A stretch of DNA of 64,000 bases from Leptobacterium flavescens (GTDB taxonomy: Bacteria > Bacteroidota > Bacteroidia > Flavobacteriales > Flavobacteriaceae). The stretch lies in contig NZ_JAABOO010000001.1 in the NCBI RefSeq assembly GCF_010671605.1, forward strand, positions 1,240,001-1,304,000, written 5' to 3'. A program made the translations under genes and the position numbers. This document shows positions 24,445 through 33,536 of the stretch, one piece after another (positions within the stretch are counted from its first letter, which is position 1; each line of letters begins with the position of its first letter). The notes under the pieces were generated by a model that ran no database searches, was not told where the DNA came from, and saw only the letters and a program-made list of their open reading frames with translations.

Positions 24445-27400
24445 AGGTACTTTTCCTCTACTCGAAAAATTGTTTTTGACGGGAGATTACAAACAATTTA
24501 CTTCTATTTACAACGATCTGAAAAAACCCATTTCAGACGGGATCCTTTTTTTAGCTCTTCAGGTATTTCACAATACGGAAAATGGGGAGGCTGTCAAAAA
24601 AACACATGATGCTCTTAAAAGATCGGAATCTCATACGACCAGAGTCCGTGCAGAGTTATCTTCCGGTTTTCATTCGTTTATAGAAGAGAAACTCACGAAA
24701 TCTGAAGGCAACAGCATTTGCGCAAAATGTAAACTTCTGGCAGAACAACATCAGGGTACGGGTCTTGCATTTTTTGCTACAAGTACAAAAATAAAGGTAA
24801 AGTTCGCCCTTCTTAACCAGGGATTGATCGATGCAGATTGCAAGGATGAAATTATAGAAGAAGGTCTTGAGCTATACAAAGCCTATAAAAACATCTTGGG
24901 AAAAGAAACCTCTTCCTTTCTTCTGACCCTTATCAATCATACAACAGCAATGCCTAAAGCTGATCTGAAAAAGGGCATAAAGCTTATAGATGATTATCTT
25001 TTGGAAAGTGAAAAGTCTTCAAAAGATCGTCTGTATGATACTTCTTTTTATCTAAAAAAAACGCAGCTTGAACTAAAAACAATTTATTACGACCGGTTTT
25101 ACGATCCGACAAAACTTCCGGATTTTGTAGAAAACAGCCTGAAAAAAATAGAAAATCGTGGGTATTTGGCTGCAAAAGCCCGAATTTTTGGAATTTACGG
25201 ATCTCATTTATTGCAACTAGAGCTTATAGAAGGAATAGAGTGGCTGGCGCAAGCTATTCTTCTTTTCTGGGAACTGGATCACCGGAAAGATGCCTATATC
25301 TATGAGAACAACTGTTTAAAATGGTTGCAGGAAAGGCATCAGGCGATTCTTCTGAATGACTTCAAAAAAACCATTAGCCTTCCTGAAAACTCCAATAACA
25401 GGTCAATTTCGCAGGAAATAAACATCCTCAACAAAGCACATCAGTATTTTGCAGAAAGTGATTATTATGCCAGTGAAAAAATATTAAAAGACACCCTGGA
25501 GGAGTTAACAACAGAAGGAAACAAGATACATTTCATTAACTTATTGGCTAACAGTGCTTCCAAAATAAAACTGGACAACAAGGATCTCCTCACCGTCATT
25601 GATGAAGCCCTGGAGTCTTTGTCTCCTGTTAAAAATTCTATTCTGACCGCTCAATTGTATTCCTTTAAAGCTATATTAGATAAAAACAGAGCCGGTGATC
25701 ATTTTGCAAAGACGATCGGAATTTTTAAAACCCTGGATTCAACTGATGAAGTTGTAACCCAGTTAACAAACCGTTTTATCCATAGTGCACAGGAGCAAAA
25801 AGGAAAGAAAGAGGCAATTTTCACCAAAGATACCATTGCCGATCTGGAGGAAGCAGATGCCTATCTTTTAGACAAGAAATGGATCAAGAACAGATATTCG
25901 TTAAGAGGAAAGTTATTCCAAACATACGCTTTCGGGCTGCTTCTGGAAAGGCAATTTGACAAGGCTCTTAAATTTTTAAAAGAAGCTTTACAGCTATTCG
26001 AAAAGGCCGGTCATTTAGGTAGTGTTGCTACAAATGCGCATCATCTGGGAAGTATTCTCATTGAGTTGGGAAGGGCTCAAAAGGATATTCATTTTTATGA
26101 AGAAGCAAATAAGCATGCATTAAATGCACTAAAAATACTGGAAACCGGAAGTCTGATCGATTTTATCTGGCGATTGGAGTTTCAGGCAGCTTTAAGTTAT
26201 TCGGAAGCTCTGCAAAGAAATCTGGTAAAAGAAGATCAAATCTCCTTTTACCGAACAGAAGCCGAAAAGTACTTTAAGGCTTCTCTGTTTACTGCTCAAA
26301 GCCGAATTAAAAAAACAGGTACTTTGGAAACTTCAAGAAATCTGGAAGCGGCTATTAATCTTCAAAGAGATATAAAACAACTTATCTCTTCCGGCTTTTA
26401 CTTTTTCTTCAATCACAAAAGATTTAAAGACTGTATAGAGTGGTTAGAAAATGTCAGGGCAAAATCCCTGCTTTATTCCATCGCAAACAATATCAAACCG
26501 GATCCTGAAATAAGCGATCATCTTTTATTGGCTGAGGAACATAAAATATTAGAAGCTATTTCTTCCTCCTCCTCTATTCAGGAACAAAGAAAACGGGAAA
26601 AAACCCTTGGAGATCTGTACGATAAGATGATTGAAGATCGGGCACTTCAACAATATGCAAAAAAGAAAACAGAAACTATTCCTTCTTTTAATGAAGTTAT
26701 ATCAGCCATTAAACAGGATGAGAAAAAGTTAAAGGGAGAAAAGCTCTTCTTTTTATACTATTATATCCATCAGGACCGGCTATATGCTTTCGGGATCAAT
26801 TCCGACAACTCCGAACCTTTACTCTTTGAGATCTCTATATCTGTTCCTGATCTGAGAGAGGAGATACTCACTTTTTCTCAAAAGATGTCGATGGCCAGAT
26901 TTAAGGATTTCAGGCCCGAAGAAAGTTTCTGGACACAGTTCAGCGCTTTGATCGAACCGCTGGAAACATGGACAAAACCCGGCGATATTATTTGCATTAT
27001 TCCGTATGGGATACTTCAAAACCTCCCTTTTCATGCTCTTTTATTAGATAAAAAGCCTCTTATTATGAGGAATCCTGTTTTTTACAATTCCAGTTTAACC
27101 AGTTGGGAATACCTTCAGTCTAAAACAAAAGAAGAAGATATCTTTAAGAAAGCATTTGTATTTGGCGACCCTGAACTGGATCTTAAGGAATCTGTAGAAG
27201 AAGTAGAAACTATCTCCCGCATTTTTAATACAAAACCAATTGTCGGGAAAGAAGCGCACAAAAAAAAGTTTACCGATGCATTGGATCAGGCATCTTTTAT
27301 ACATTTTGCCGGGCACGGTGTTTTTGATGAGAATAGAGGTTTCTTATCCGGGCTCAGTCTTTATAATAATGAACTCGTTACTGCGGAGGAGATCATGAAC

Positions 27401-27712
27401 AGGAATAATATTGCTTCTTTTATTGTTCTTTCGTCCTGTGATACGGGGCGTCAGAAGAACCATCCGGGAGAAGAGTCTATCGGATTGATCCCTTCCTTTC
27501 TGGCTGCGGGTGCCAGTACGGTAATGGCAGGTTTATGGCATGTAAAGGATAAAGATGCCAAAGATTTTTTCCAGTTGTTCTATAAAAAAATCAGTCAAGG
27601 TATCCCCAAGGTTATAGCCTATCAGCAAAGTATGATCGAATTGATGAAAAGACCCGAAAGAGCCCATTTTTATCATTGGGCCATGTTCTCCCTGAACGGA
27701 GAATGGCAATAG
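24437..27712 (+). CDS. TPR-CHAT caspase-like protease
   Basis: A 1091-residue protein. Most of it (about 100-770) is helical repeat, with recognisable TPR units around 490-600 (QFDKALKFLKEALQLFEKAG). The C-terminal 250 residues are a CHAT protease: catalytic H960 in HFAGHGVF and C1001 in VLSSCDTG, then ESIGLIPSFLAAGASTVMAG and the closing HFYHWAMFSLNG. CHAT enzymes are clan CD peptidases related to caspases; in bacteria several act in defence or programmed cell death after sensing by their TPRs. There is no signal peptide, so it is cytoplasmic. It overlaps the EACC1-like gene and ends three bases from a convergent gene. The target protein is unknown. Confidence 0.9.
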   Translation: MNKGTFPLLEKLFLTGDYKQFTSIYNDLKKPISDGILFLALQVFHNTENGEAVKKTHDALKRSESHTTRVRAELSSGFHSFIEEKLTKSEGNSICAKCKLLAEQHQGTGLAFFATSTKIKVKFALLNQGLIDADCKDEIIEEGLELYKAYKNILGKETSSFLLTLINHTTAMPKADLKKGIKLIDDYLLESEKSSKDRLYDTSFYLKKTQLELKTIYYDRFYDPTKLPDFVENSLKKIENRGYLAAKARIFGIYGSHLLQLELIEGIEWLAQAILLFWELDHRKDAYIYENNCLKWLQERHQAILLNDFKKTISLPENSNNRSISQEINILNKAHQYFAESDYYASEKILKDTLEELTTEGNKIHFINLLANSASKIKLDNKDLLTVIDEALESLSPVKNSILTAQLYSFKAILDKNRAGDHFAKTIGIFKTLDSTDEVVTQLTNRFIHSAQEQKGKKEAIFTKDTIADLEEADAYLLDKKWIKNRYSLRGKLFQTYAFGLLLERQFDKALKFLKEALQLFEKAGHLGSVATNAHHLGSILIELGRAQKDIHFYEEANKHALNALKILETGSLIDFIWRLEFQAALSYSEALQRNLVKEDQISFYRTEAEKYFKASLFTAQSRIKKTGTLETSRNLEAAINLQRDIKQLISSGFYFFFNHKRFKDCIEWLENVRAKSLLYSIANNIKPDPEISDHLLLAEEHKILEAISSSSSIQEQRKREKTLGDLYDKMIEDRALQQYAKKKTETIPSFNEVISAIKQDEKKLKGEKLFFLYYYIHQDRLYAFGINSDNSEPLLFEISISVPDLREEILTFSQKMSMARFKDFRPEESFWTQFSALIEPLETWTKPGDIICIIPYGILQNLPFHALLLDKKPLIMRNPVFYNSSLTSWEYLQSKTKEEDIFKKAFVFGDPELDLKESVEEVETISRIFNTKPIVGKEAHKKKFTDALDQASFIHFAGHGVFDENRGFLSGLSLYNNELVTAEEIMNRNNIASFIVLSSCDTGRQKNHPGEESIGLIPSFLAAGASTVMAGLWHVKDKDAKDFFQLFYKKISQGIPKVIAYQQSMIELMKRPERAHFYHWAMFSLNGEWQ

Positions 27713-27715
27713 CGA

Positions 27716-28570
27716 TCAGTATTCCTCTTTATACAGTTTTACCAGTTTGCCTCTGAATTCTTTTTGGATGGATCCTATAAGTCCTTCTTTATTGGGAACC
27801 GAACTAAAAAGAAGCCCAGCGGTCCCAATTGACTCATGAAGTTTTTTTGCTTTATCCAGTTTAAGGTTCATTGTCCTTAGCTTATTACTCATAATATTCC
27901 TGAGAACAGGCTTAAGTCTGTTGTTACCAAACAGATTGATATAATTCCTGATCTCCATATAAAACTCTTCATCCAGAACTGCCTGGAGGTTTTGGGCTTC
28001 CAGATCACTTAATTGTTTTTCCAGGTAGGTAATATTTCGTTTTAAGGTGTCTATTTTCGAATTTTCTCCCCTTATATCCTTCTCCCTATATGTTCCATTA
28101 TTTATTTCTTTGACTATTGAATTAGCAAAATGATATACTCCTTTTTCTTCATCCTTACAAGGAGAATACTTTCTAAAAAAAGCATCCAGCATACTTTTAT
28201 TTTCCAGGTAATATTCTTCAATTTCATTTTTATTATCATCAATATATTCCCAGAAAGTTGTTTTAGGTCTATCAGAATCATCAACAAGCCATTGTACTAA
28301 TCTATCTATATTAATTATTTTTCTGTTTCCAGGTTGGTCTTTAAAACTAAAAATCCTTCTTAGCGTGGATCCAGAAAATGATTCATCAACCTGAAGCAAA
28401 GCTTTAATATCATTTGCCACAATTGTAAAATCTTTCGTATTCAGAGGTCTACCGTGAAACTCTTCTTTCTCCACTCTATGGATTAAATAAAACAACCCTT
28501 TTATTTCCTTTTCAGTTTTTATGGTTTCCTCATTCATATCAATACTCTTTTTTGATCCGTGAAATTCCAT
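27716..28570 (-). CDS. Unrecognised helical/coiled-coil protein convergent with the CHAT gene
   Basis: A 284-residue protein without signal peptide or membrane segment. Residues about 42-112 (LNTKDFTIVANDIKALL, then SGSTLRRIFSF and INIDRLVQWLVDD) resemble the small all-helical domain found at the N-terminus of many Bacteroidota proteins of unknown role, with its sTLkRlxgf motif. Residues 170-205 form a coiled coil (IDTLKRNITYLEKQLSDLEAQ). The rest is helical and charged. It is convergent with the CHAT gene, three bases between stops. It may belong to the same conflict module as a sensor; this is inference. The start may also be the ATG at 28537. Confidence 0.7.
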   Translation of the reverse strand: MEFHGSKKSIDMNEETIKTEKEIKGLFYLIHRVEKEEFHGRPLNTKDFTIVANDIKALLQVDESFSGSTLRRIFSFKDQPGNRKIINIDRLVQWLVDDSDRPKTTFWEYIDDNKNEIEEYYLENKSMLDAFFRKYSPCKDEEKGVYHFANSIVKEINNGTYREKDIRGENSKIDTLKRNITYLEKQLSDLEAQNLQAVLDEEFYMEIRNYINLFGNNRLKPVLRNIMSNKLRTMNLKLDKAKKLHESIGTAGLLFSSVPNKEGLIGSIQKEFRGKLVKLYKEEY

Positions 28571-28636
28571 GAAACTACCATCTCACAGATTACCAGGCAA
28601 TTACAAATACTTTTACACTAGATCACTTTAGATCTC

Positions 28637-28650
28637 GTCTTGCGCAAGAC
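28637..28650. promoter_or_regulatory. Perfect 14-bp palindrome in a divergent intergenic region
   Basis: GTCTTGC followed by GCAAGAC, between the minus-strand coiled-coil gene and the plus-strand small lipoprotein. A second inverted pair GACACGAT (28648-28655) and ATCGTGTC (28710-28717) overlaps it. The position fits an operator for either gene. Confidence 0.4.
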
Positions 28651-28721
28651 ACGATAAACAAAATGAATTAATAATCGGATCGGAGGTATCAGATTCCCGA
28701 GATCCACAAATCGTGTCAATT

Positions 28722-28913
28722 ATGTTTAATAGTAAATTTAATTTAATCTTGTTAGCTAGTTTAATCATTTTTCTTAGTTCCTGTAGTCTGGACGATGATT
28801 ATTCAAATTATGAAAATCCTACTCCGATTCTGGCTACGGATACGGATCCGCCAAATCAGGGAAATGATCCTGATCTTTGCGAAGATCCTGATGATGAAAA
28901 TTGCCCTGACTGA
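28722..28913 (+). CDS. Small acidic lipoprotein
   Basis: 63 residues from the ATG at 28722 (a GTG at 28713 would add three). Signal peptide MFNSKFNLILLASLIIFLSS ends at a lipobox with Cys 21 or so (LSSCSLDDD). The mature part is about 40 residues, Asp/Pro-rich, with two cysteines near the end (PDLCEDPDDENCPD). It would be an exported lipid-anchored peptide; Asp after the +1 Cys may affect its surface sorting. No function is recognised. A strong palindromic terminator follows. Confidence 0.7.
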   Translation: MFNSKFNLILLASLIIFLSSCSLDDDYSNYENPTPILATDTDPPNQGNDPDLCEDPDDENCPD

Positions 28914-28957
28914 ATAGGTCTAATCGCTCTTAACATATTCGAATAAGTTTGTTTACA

Positions 28958-28983
28958 GGATACCCGCCCCGGGGCGGGTATCC
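28958..28983. terminator. Bidirectional loopless palindrome terminator
   Basis: GGATACCCGCCCC followed directly by GGGGCGGGTATCC, 26 bases, perfect. On the plus strand it is followed by TTTATATTTTTTT. It lies between the convergent lipoprotein gene (plus) and the response regulator gene (minus). It is G+C-rich in an A+T-rich setting. Confidence 0.75.
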
Positions 28984-28984
28984 T

Positions 28985-29653
28985 TTATATTTTTTTGAAG
29001 GGCGGGGTCGTTCCTTCATAATCTTCCCTGTACGCACTTTTATACCGTATATACATGCTCACCAGTTCTACGGAATTATTTGCATTAAACCGCTGACAAA
29101 GGTTCCTGATATGCGACTCAATGGTCTTTGGCTCTACAAACAGTTCGGCTGCAGCTTCTTTTTGCGTATGCCCTTTACTCAGCACGGTTAACACTTCCTT
29201 CTCGCGTTTTGAGAGTTTAAGCCACCTGCCGTCATCCAGCATCTTCCTGATATTCGGATCTATATAATTTTCACCGGCCATTACTTTCTCTATCGCCTTA
29301 AACATTTGCTTTACCGATAGCTGCTTGTCCAGATACCCTTCCACTCCGTATTCATCAACCAGCTTTTCATAATGATCTACTTTGGCATGCTGTGTAAGCA
29401 CAATGATCTTTGTATGTTGAAAATCCCTTTTAACCTCTTCTGCAATCTTAAAACCATCATAGTCCGAAGAATCAAAATTAAGGTCCAGTATCATGACGTC
29501 CACTGTTTTGGACTGAAGGAATTCAAAAGCTTTTTCATAATTATGAGCCAGGGTAATTTTACTCACCAAAGGATGATGAGACAACAATTGCTCCAGCCCT
29601 TCCGAAAAAATAACGGAATCATCTACGATCAATACGCTTAATTTTTTCTTCAT
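28985..29653 (-). CDS. NarL/LuxR-type response regulator
   Basis: A 222-residue two-component regulator. Receiver domain 1-125 with acidic pocket D11-D12, phospho-acceptor D57 (MILDLNF), conserved Thr (IIVLTQHA) and Lys (GYLDKQLS). C-terminal LuxR HTH about 145-210 (LSKREKEVLTVLSKGHTQKE, then KTIESHIRNLCQRF). It is encoded directly after its probable kinase, with start and stop overlapping by four bases. When phosphorylated it should bind DNA; target genes are not evident from the window. Confidence 0.94.
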   Translation of the reverse strand: MKKKLSVLIVDDSVIFSEGLEQLLSHHPLVSKITLAHNYEKAFEFLQSKTVDVMILDLNFDSSDYDGFKIAEEVKRDFQHTKIIVLTQHAKVDHYEKLVDEYGVEGYLDKQLSVKQMFKAIEKVMAGENYIDPNIRKMLDDGRWLKLSKREKEVLTVLSKGHTQKEAAAELFVEPKTIESHIRNLCQRFNANNSVELVSMYIRYKSAYREDYEGTTPPFKKI

Positions 29654-31695
29654 TTTAAATGTGCATTTAATGGAAATTCCAGGCTGAGCTCCGTCCCTTT
29701 AGAGGTTGGAAAAACCGAACAGATCCCCTTAAGAAGTTTAGCCCTCTGCTGCATATTGAGTATTCCTATCCCATTGCTGTCGGTCTCCTTAAAGCCAACA
29801 CCATTATCCTTTATATTAAAATGAAGGCGATCGGATTGATCAATACTATGAGAGATGATCACTTCGGTGGCTTTAGAGTATTTTTCAATATTGTTCAGTG
29901 CCTCCAGTAAGATCGCATAAAAATTGGTTTGGGCTTCCAGCTTAAGTTTGTCGAGCACTTCAGGGATCTCATCCTTGATATTAACCAGTATTTTTCTGTA
30001 GGTCTGGAATTCGGAAAGCTGGGATATTATGATCTCCGACAGTTTATACTTCTTTATTTTATCGTCCAGCGGTGACAATCTATGCGATATCAGGCGCATC
30101 TGGTGATTGATATCCTGGATATTATCCGTAATATCTTCCGCCAGTTTCTTCTTATCCTCATCTACGGATAAAGACAGGGCCTGTACCTTTAAACGGATCC
30201 CATCCAAACTGGTAGCTACAATATCGTGAAGGTCTTTGCTCATAACCTTTTTTATCACCTCCTGTCCTTCATAAATTGCCTTAAGTTGTTCTACGGCCTG
30301 CTTATGCTTTAAAGTCTTCTGTCGCTGATTCAGCAAGAGGTAGGCAATGATCATCAGTAGTAACAACAATAAAGACACGAGCAGGAAAAGCCTGTTAACC
30401 TTAATGCTGCTTTTTTGTTTATCTATCAATATCTGGTTTTCCTGATTCAGGAGGGATAATTGCAGGTTCTCGTTCTGTTTTTTTTCGGTTTCAAACCGTT
30501 CCTGCAGTTCCTGTACTATTTCGGCCTGACGGGTATTAAAGACCGATTGATACAGATCTGAATACTTTTTCTGAAAATCATAGGCCAGCCGGTAGTTTCC
30601 CCTTTTGTTATTGTACAGAGCTTTTATCTCGTAGTTCCTGTATACGGCTTCCTGATTTTCTATCTTATCTATCAACCCATCGGTCATGTTCAGGTATTTA
30701 GCGGCTGCGGGAAGGTCATTAGCCTTAACACATAGCAATGCCAGTTCATTGGCATTGTAAAAAACAGATTCCGTATAGTTTTGCTCCTTATTGATCTTTA
30801 AAGCCTTGTCGTAAAAAGACCTTGCATTTTTCAGATCGTCTTTCAGGTAATAAGCAACCCCCACGTTGTAGAGGGTTGAAGCGTATCTCCTGGAGTTTTT
30901 ATCTTCAAGCTCAAGTGATCTTTTATAATAGAACAAAGCCGAATCGTATTCCTTCTTTGTCTTATACGCATTGCCAATATTGTTAAAACTCATGGCAATT
31001 CCCGAGGTGTCTTTTGCCTGCTTCCTGTATGACAAAGCCCTAAAGTGATAGTTAAATGCTTTTTTATTATTTCCAAGGCTATTCTGTATCTCAGCGATGG
31101 AGTTATTTACAGATCCCAGTTTTTTAAAATTTGCCGTTTTATTAAAGCCTTCATCTGCCAGTAGCAGATAACTCAGTGCTTCCTCATATAGCTGGCGGTT
31201 CTTATAGATAATTCCCGCATTGGAAAAAGCGTTATATGCTACCTCATCTTCTCCTTTCTCCTTATAAATGGAAAGGGCAGCCTCCAGATATGGCAGCACA
31301 CTGTCTTTTTCCCTTAATCTTCTTTTGATGAGGGCAATACCCTGATACGAATAAGCTGCATTCAGAGATAAAGGACTTTCTTCAATACTTTTTGTATACT
31401 GACCGATAGCCTGCTCATATTTCTTTTCCCTTCTGAAGAGTCTCCCCCGTTCTTTGTGTAAAGCAGATCTTAATTCGGCATCTCCTGCTTCAGTTGCCAT
31501 CAAAATTGCCTCCGAATAGATTTGATGGGCCCGGGCATATTCTTTCTTTTTAGCAAGACTATCCGATTTAGCGATAATGGAGTCGAGTGGAATAGTAGTT
31601 TGTGCTCTCAATAAAGATATAGAGCCGAGAAAAAGCACCATCAGCAACAATACAAAGGAGGAGGATTGCCCGTTGAAAAGGTATCTCTGTTTCAT
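29650..31695 (-). CDS. TPR sensor histidine kinase (HisKA_3 family)
   Basis: A 681-residue membrane sensor. Signal peptide (SSSFVLLLMVLFLGSISLLRA), periplasmic TPR array (about 35-380), one membrane helix (LFLLVSLLLLLLMIIAYLLL near 445), dimerisation/phospho-acceptor segment MSKDLHDIVATSLDGIR with the His of LHDI, and an HATPase_c domain (LLEALNNIEKYSKA, then IKDNGVGF and GIGILNMQQRA). It should phosphorylate the NarL-type regulator, whose start overlaps its stop. The periplasmic TPRs suggest sensing through a protein or peptide partner. This architecture is common in Bacteroidota. Confidence 0.93.
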   Translation of the reverse strand: MKQRYLFNGQSSSFVLLLMVLFLGSISLLRAQTTIPLDSIIAKSDSLAKKKEYARAHQIYSEAILMATEAGDAELRSALHKERGRLFRREKKYEQAIGQYTKSIEESPLSLNAAYSYQGIALIKRRLREKDSVLPYLEAALSIYKEKGEDEVAYNAFSNAGIIYKNRQLYEEALSYLLLADEGFNKTANFKKLGSVNNSIAEIQNSLGNNKKAFNYHFRALSYRKQAKDTSGIAMSFNNIGNAYKTKKEYDSALFYYKRSLELEDKNSRRYASTLYNVGVAYYLKDDLKNARSFYDKALKINKEQNYTESVFYNANELALLCVKANDLPAAAKYLNMTDGLIDKIENQEAVYRNYEIKALYNNKRGNYRLAYDFQKKYSDLYQSVFNTRQAEIVQELQERFETEKKQNENLQLSLLNQENQILIDKQKSSIKVNRLFLLVSLLLLLLMIIAYLLLNQRQKTLKHKQAVEQLKAIYEGQEVIKKVMSKDLHDIVATSLDGIRLKVQALSLSVDEDKKKLAEDITDNIQDINHQMRLISHRLSPLDDKIKKYKLSEIIISQLSEFQTYRKILVNIKDEIPEVLDKLKLEAQTNFYAILLEALNNIEKYSKATEVIISHSIDQSDRLHFNIKDNGVGFKETDSNGIGILNMQQRAKLLKGICSVFPTSKGTELSLEFPLNAHLK

Positions 31696-31803
31696 AATTC
31701 TAAAATAATTAATATTCGAGGGGGAATCCTAGCTGCCGTATAAATTTAAGGAAATTCCCTCATTGAACTACAGCCGATTATTCAATAATATTGATAAGAG
31801 TAA

Positions 31804-31827
31804 AATCCGGTTTTAAAAAACCGGATT
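31804..31827. other. Perfect 11-bp-stem hairpin between divergent operons
   Basis: AATCCGGTTTT (31804-31814), loop AA, AAAACCGGATT (31817-31827). It lies in the 263-base gap between the kinase gene (minus) and the M48 peptidase gene (plus). On the minus strand it is followed by a short T-run, so it could be a terminator or attenuator in the kinase leader, or a protein-binding palindrome. No clear -7 box was found in the gap. Confidence 0.45.
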
Positions 31828-31958
31828 ATTTCGCTAAACAATCCCCTAAACATACGAGTATTAAGCTCTGTTAAAAACGGAGTCCTGCCCTTCATCAGAT
31901 ACCATAAAGTTTAGCCTCTTACGAGAGACCACAACTTAATTAATTTAAACACCATCGG

Positions 31959-33536
31959 ATGAAAGCAAAAACTACTCTAAAAACCCCCATTAAAAAGTAC
32001 TTTTCATTAAAAATACTGCTCGTCTTTATTTTTTTCAGCTCTCTGGCTTTTGCTCAGGAGGAGGAAACCTGGAAGGAAGCAACCATTTTCGAATTTACTG
32101 CCCCCTATGAAAAGATAGTTATCAGTTTTGACGATGAGGAATTTACTTTCCTGGTCAACGAAAAGACCGAGTTTTTACGCTCGAAGAGAAAATCGATCGA
32201 CAAGGACAAGATCTTTCCCGGCAGCACTGCAGATATTTCCTTTGTCATTGAAAACAGAAAGCGTGTACTCACCAAAATAATGGTAAGTGCCGAAGAAGAG
32301 GAAGGCAATAAGTTTGAAGGGGTATTTGAAGTCCTGGAAGGCGATATTGCCTATGTAGATGGCCGGAAAGTCATGCTTACCGATAAGACCAGTATAAAAT
32401 GTAAAGGTGGAGACGGCTGCAATTGCAGTAAGGGAAGGAGTTTTCTGGATCTTACCGAATTACCGGTCGGTAGTTTTTTAACCGTAACCGGAAACCAAGG
32501 TGCTAATGGCATTTATATGGCTTCCAAAATAGAGGTCTGTAAAAACGTTTATACCAATAATGACAAGCTGCTGATGAAGGAAGTTGCCAAAAGTTTTGAC
32601 GCTTCCAATATGAGCCGAATAAAACTGGTGCCTGAAAATTCCTTTAATCCCTCTTACGGACTCCATGAAGGGAATATCAAGATCGGGAGTGTAGACTACA
32701 AACTTCTCGATAATATAAGGATACAGGGCTATATAAATTTTGTCGGTAACCGCGTACTTCCCGAATACACCAAGGAAGAAAGCTTTTCTCAGGAACACGA
32801 TGTGTATTTCAGGTTTTATGTAATAGATAACGATGTTCCCAATGCCATGGCCTTCCCCAACGGGATGATCTTTATAAACACCGGTCTGCTGAAGCTTATG
32901 GAAAACGAAGCTCAACTGGCTACCGTACTCGGGCATGAAATAGCTCATGTTACTTACGAGCACGGAGCCAAAAGGTTTAAGGCCACCAAGTTTACCGAAA
33001 GTAAGATCGGGAAGAAGGGATTCGGATGGATGAAAAAAATGCTTAAAAAGAAAGTCAATGTAGCGGACGACGGGATCCTGGGAGCTGCTTTCGACAAGGC
33101 TCTGGAATACACTACTCCGGAGAATATCATGAACATTTTCGATAAAAAGAAAGAGACTCAGTCGGACCGGGTGGGGCTTTTTTATATGCATAACAGTGGA
33201 TACGATATCAGGGAGGCTGCCAAATTCTGGCAGATCATGGTGAGTAACACCAAGAATGAAAAATTCATGAATAAAATTACCAGTAGCACCTGGGATATGA
33301 TCAACTCGATTGAAGGAGAACTGGATGGCGATCTGCTAAACCAACTGGGGAAAGAAGGTTCTGACCTACTGGTAACCCAGATCCTGGAAACCGTTTATAC
33401 TTCTCACCCCTTATCGGTAAAGCGTTTTGGCGATATTAACCGCCTACTAGCTGTCACTTACGAAGGTGTAGACTTTAGTCAATACCAGATAGGAAAAGAA
33501 GAGTTCGATAAATATATAGCAGAGATCAGGGAATGA
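31959..33536 (+). CDS. Exported M48-family metallopeptidase
   Basis: A 525-residue zinc peptidase with a signal peptide (KYFSLKILLVFIFFSSLAFAQ), so periplasmic or membrane-associated. Residues about 40-200 form extra domains, including a cysteine-containing stretch (CKGGDGCNCSKG) and a small barrel-like region. The peptidase core has HEIAH at 326-330 (ATVLGHEIAHVTYEHGA), with a third zinc ligand probably the Glu in KKETQSDRVGL. M48 enzymes of the BepA/LoiP type serve envelope protein quality control. It overlaps the vWA gene by four bases, so the two are coupled. Confidence 0.9.
   Translation: MKAKTTLKTPIKKYFSLKILLVFIFFSSLAFAQEEETWKEATIFEFTAPYEKIVISFDDEEFTFLVNEKTEFLRSKRKSIDKDKIFPGSTADISFVIENRKRVLTKIMVSAEEEEGNKFEGVFEVLEGDIAYVDGRKVMLTDKTSIKCKGGDGCNCSKGRSFLDLTELPVGSFLTVTGNQGANGIYMASKIEVCKNVYTNNDKLLMKEVAKSFDASNMSRIKLVPENSFNPSYGLHEGNIKIGSVDYKLLDNIRIQGYINFVGNRVLPEYTKEESFSQEHDVYFRFYVIDNDVPNAMAFPNGMIFINTGLLKLMENEAQLATVLGHEIAHVTYEHGAKRFKATKFTESKIGKKGFGWMKKMLKKKVNVADDGILGAAFDKALEYTTPENIMNIFDKKKETQSDRVGLFYMHNSGYDIREAAKFWQIMVSNTKNEKFMNKITSSTWDMINSIEGELDGDLLNQLGKEGSDLLVTQILETVYTSHPLSVKRFGDINRLLAVTYEGVDFSQYQIGKEEFDKYIAEIRE

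Noticed and set aside
24034-28570. CHAT module considered as a gasdermin-activating system
   Set aside because: No neighbour has the size or fold pattern of a bacterial gasdermin; the only small neighbour with a membrane-like helix is the EACC1-like protein.
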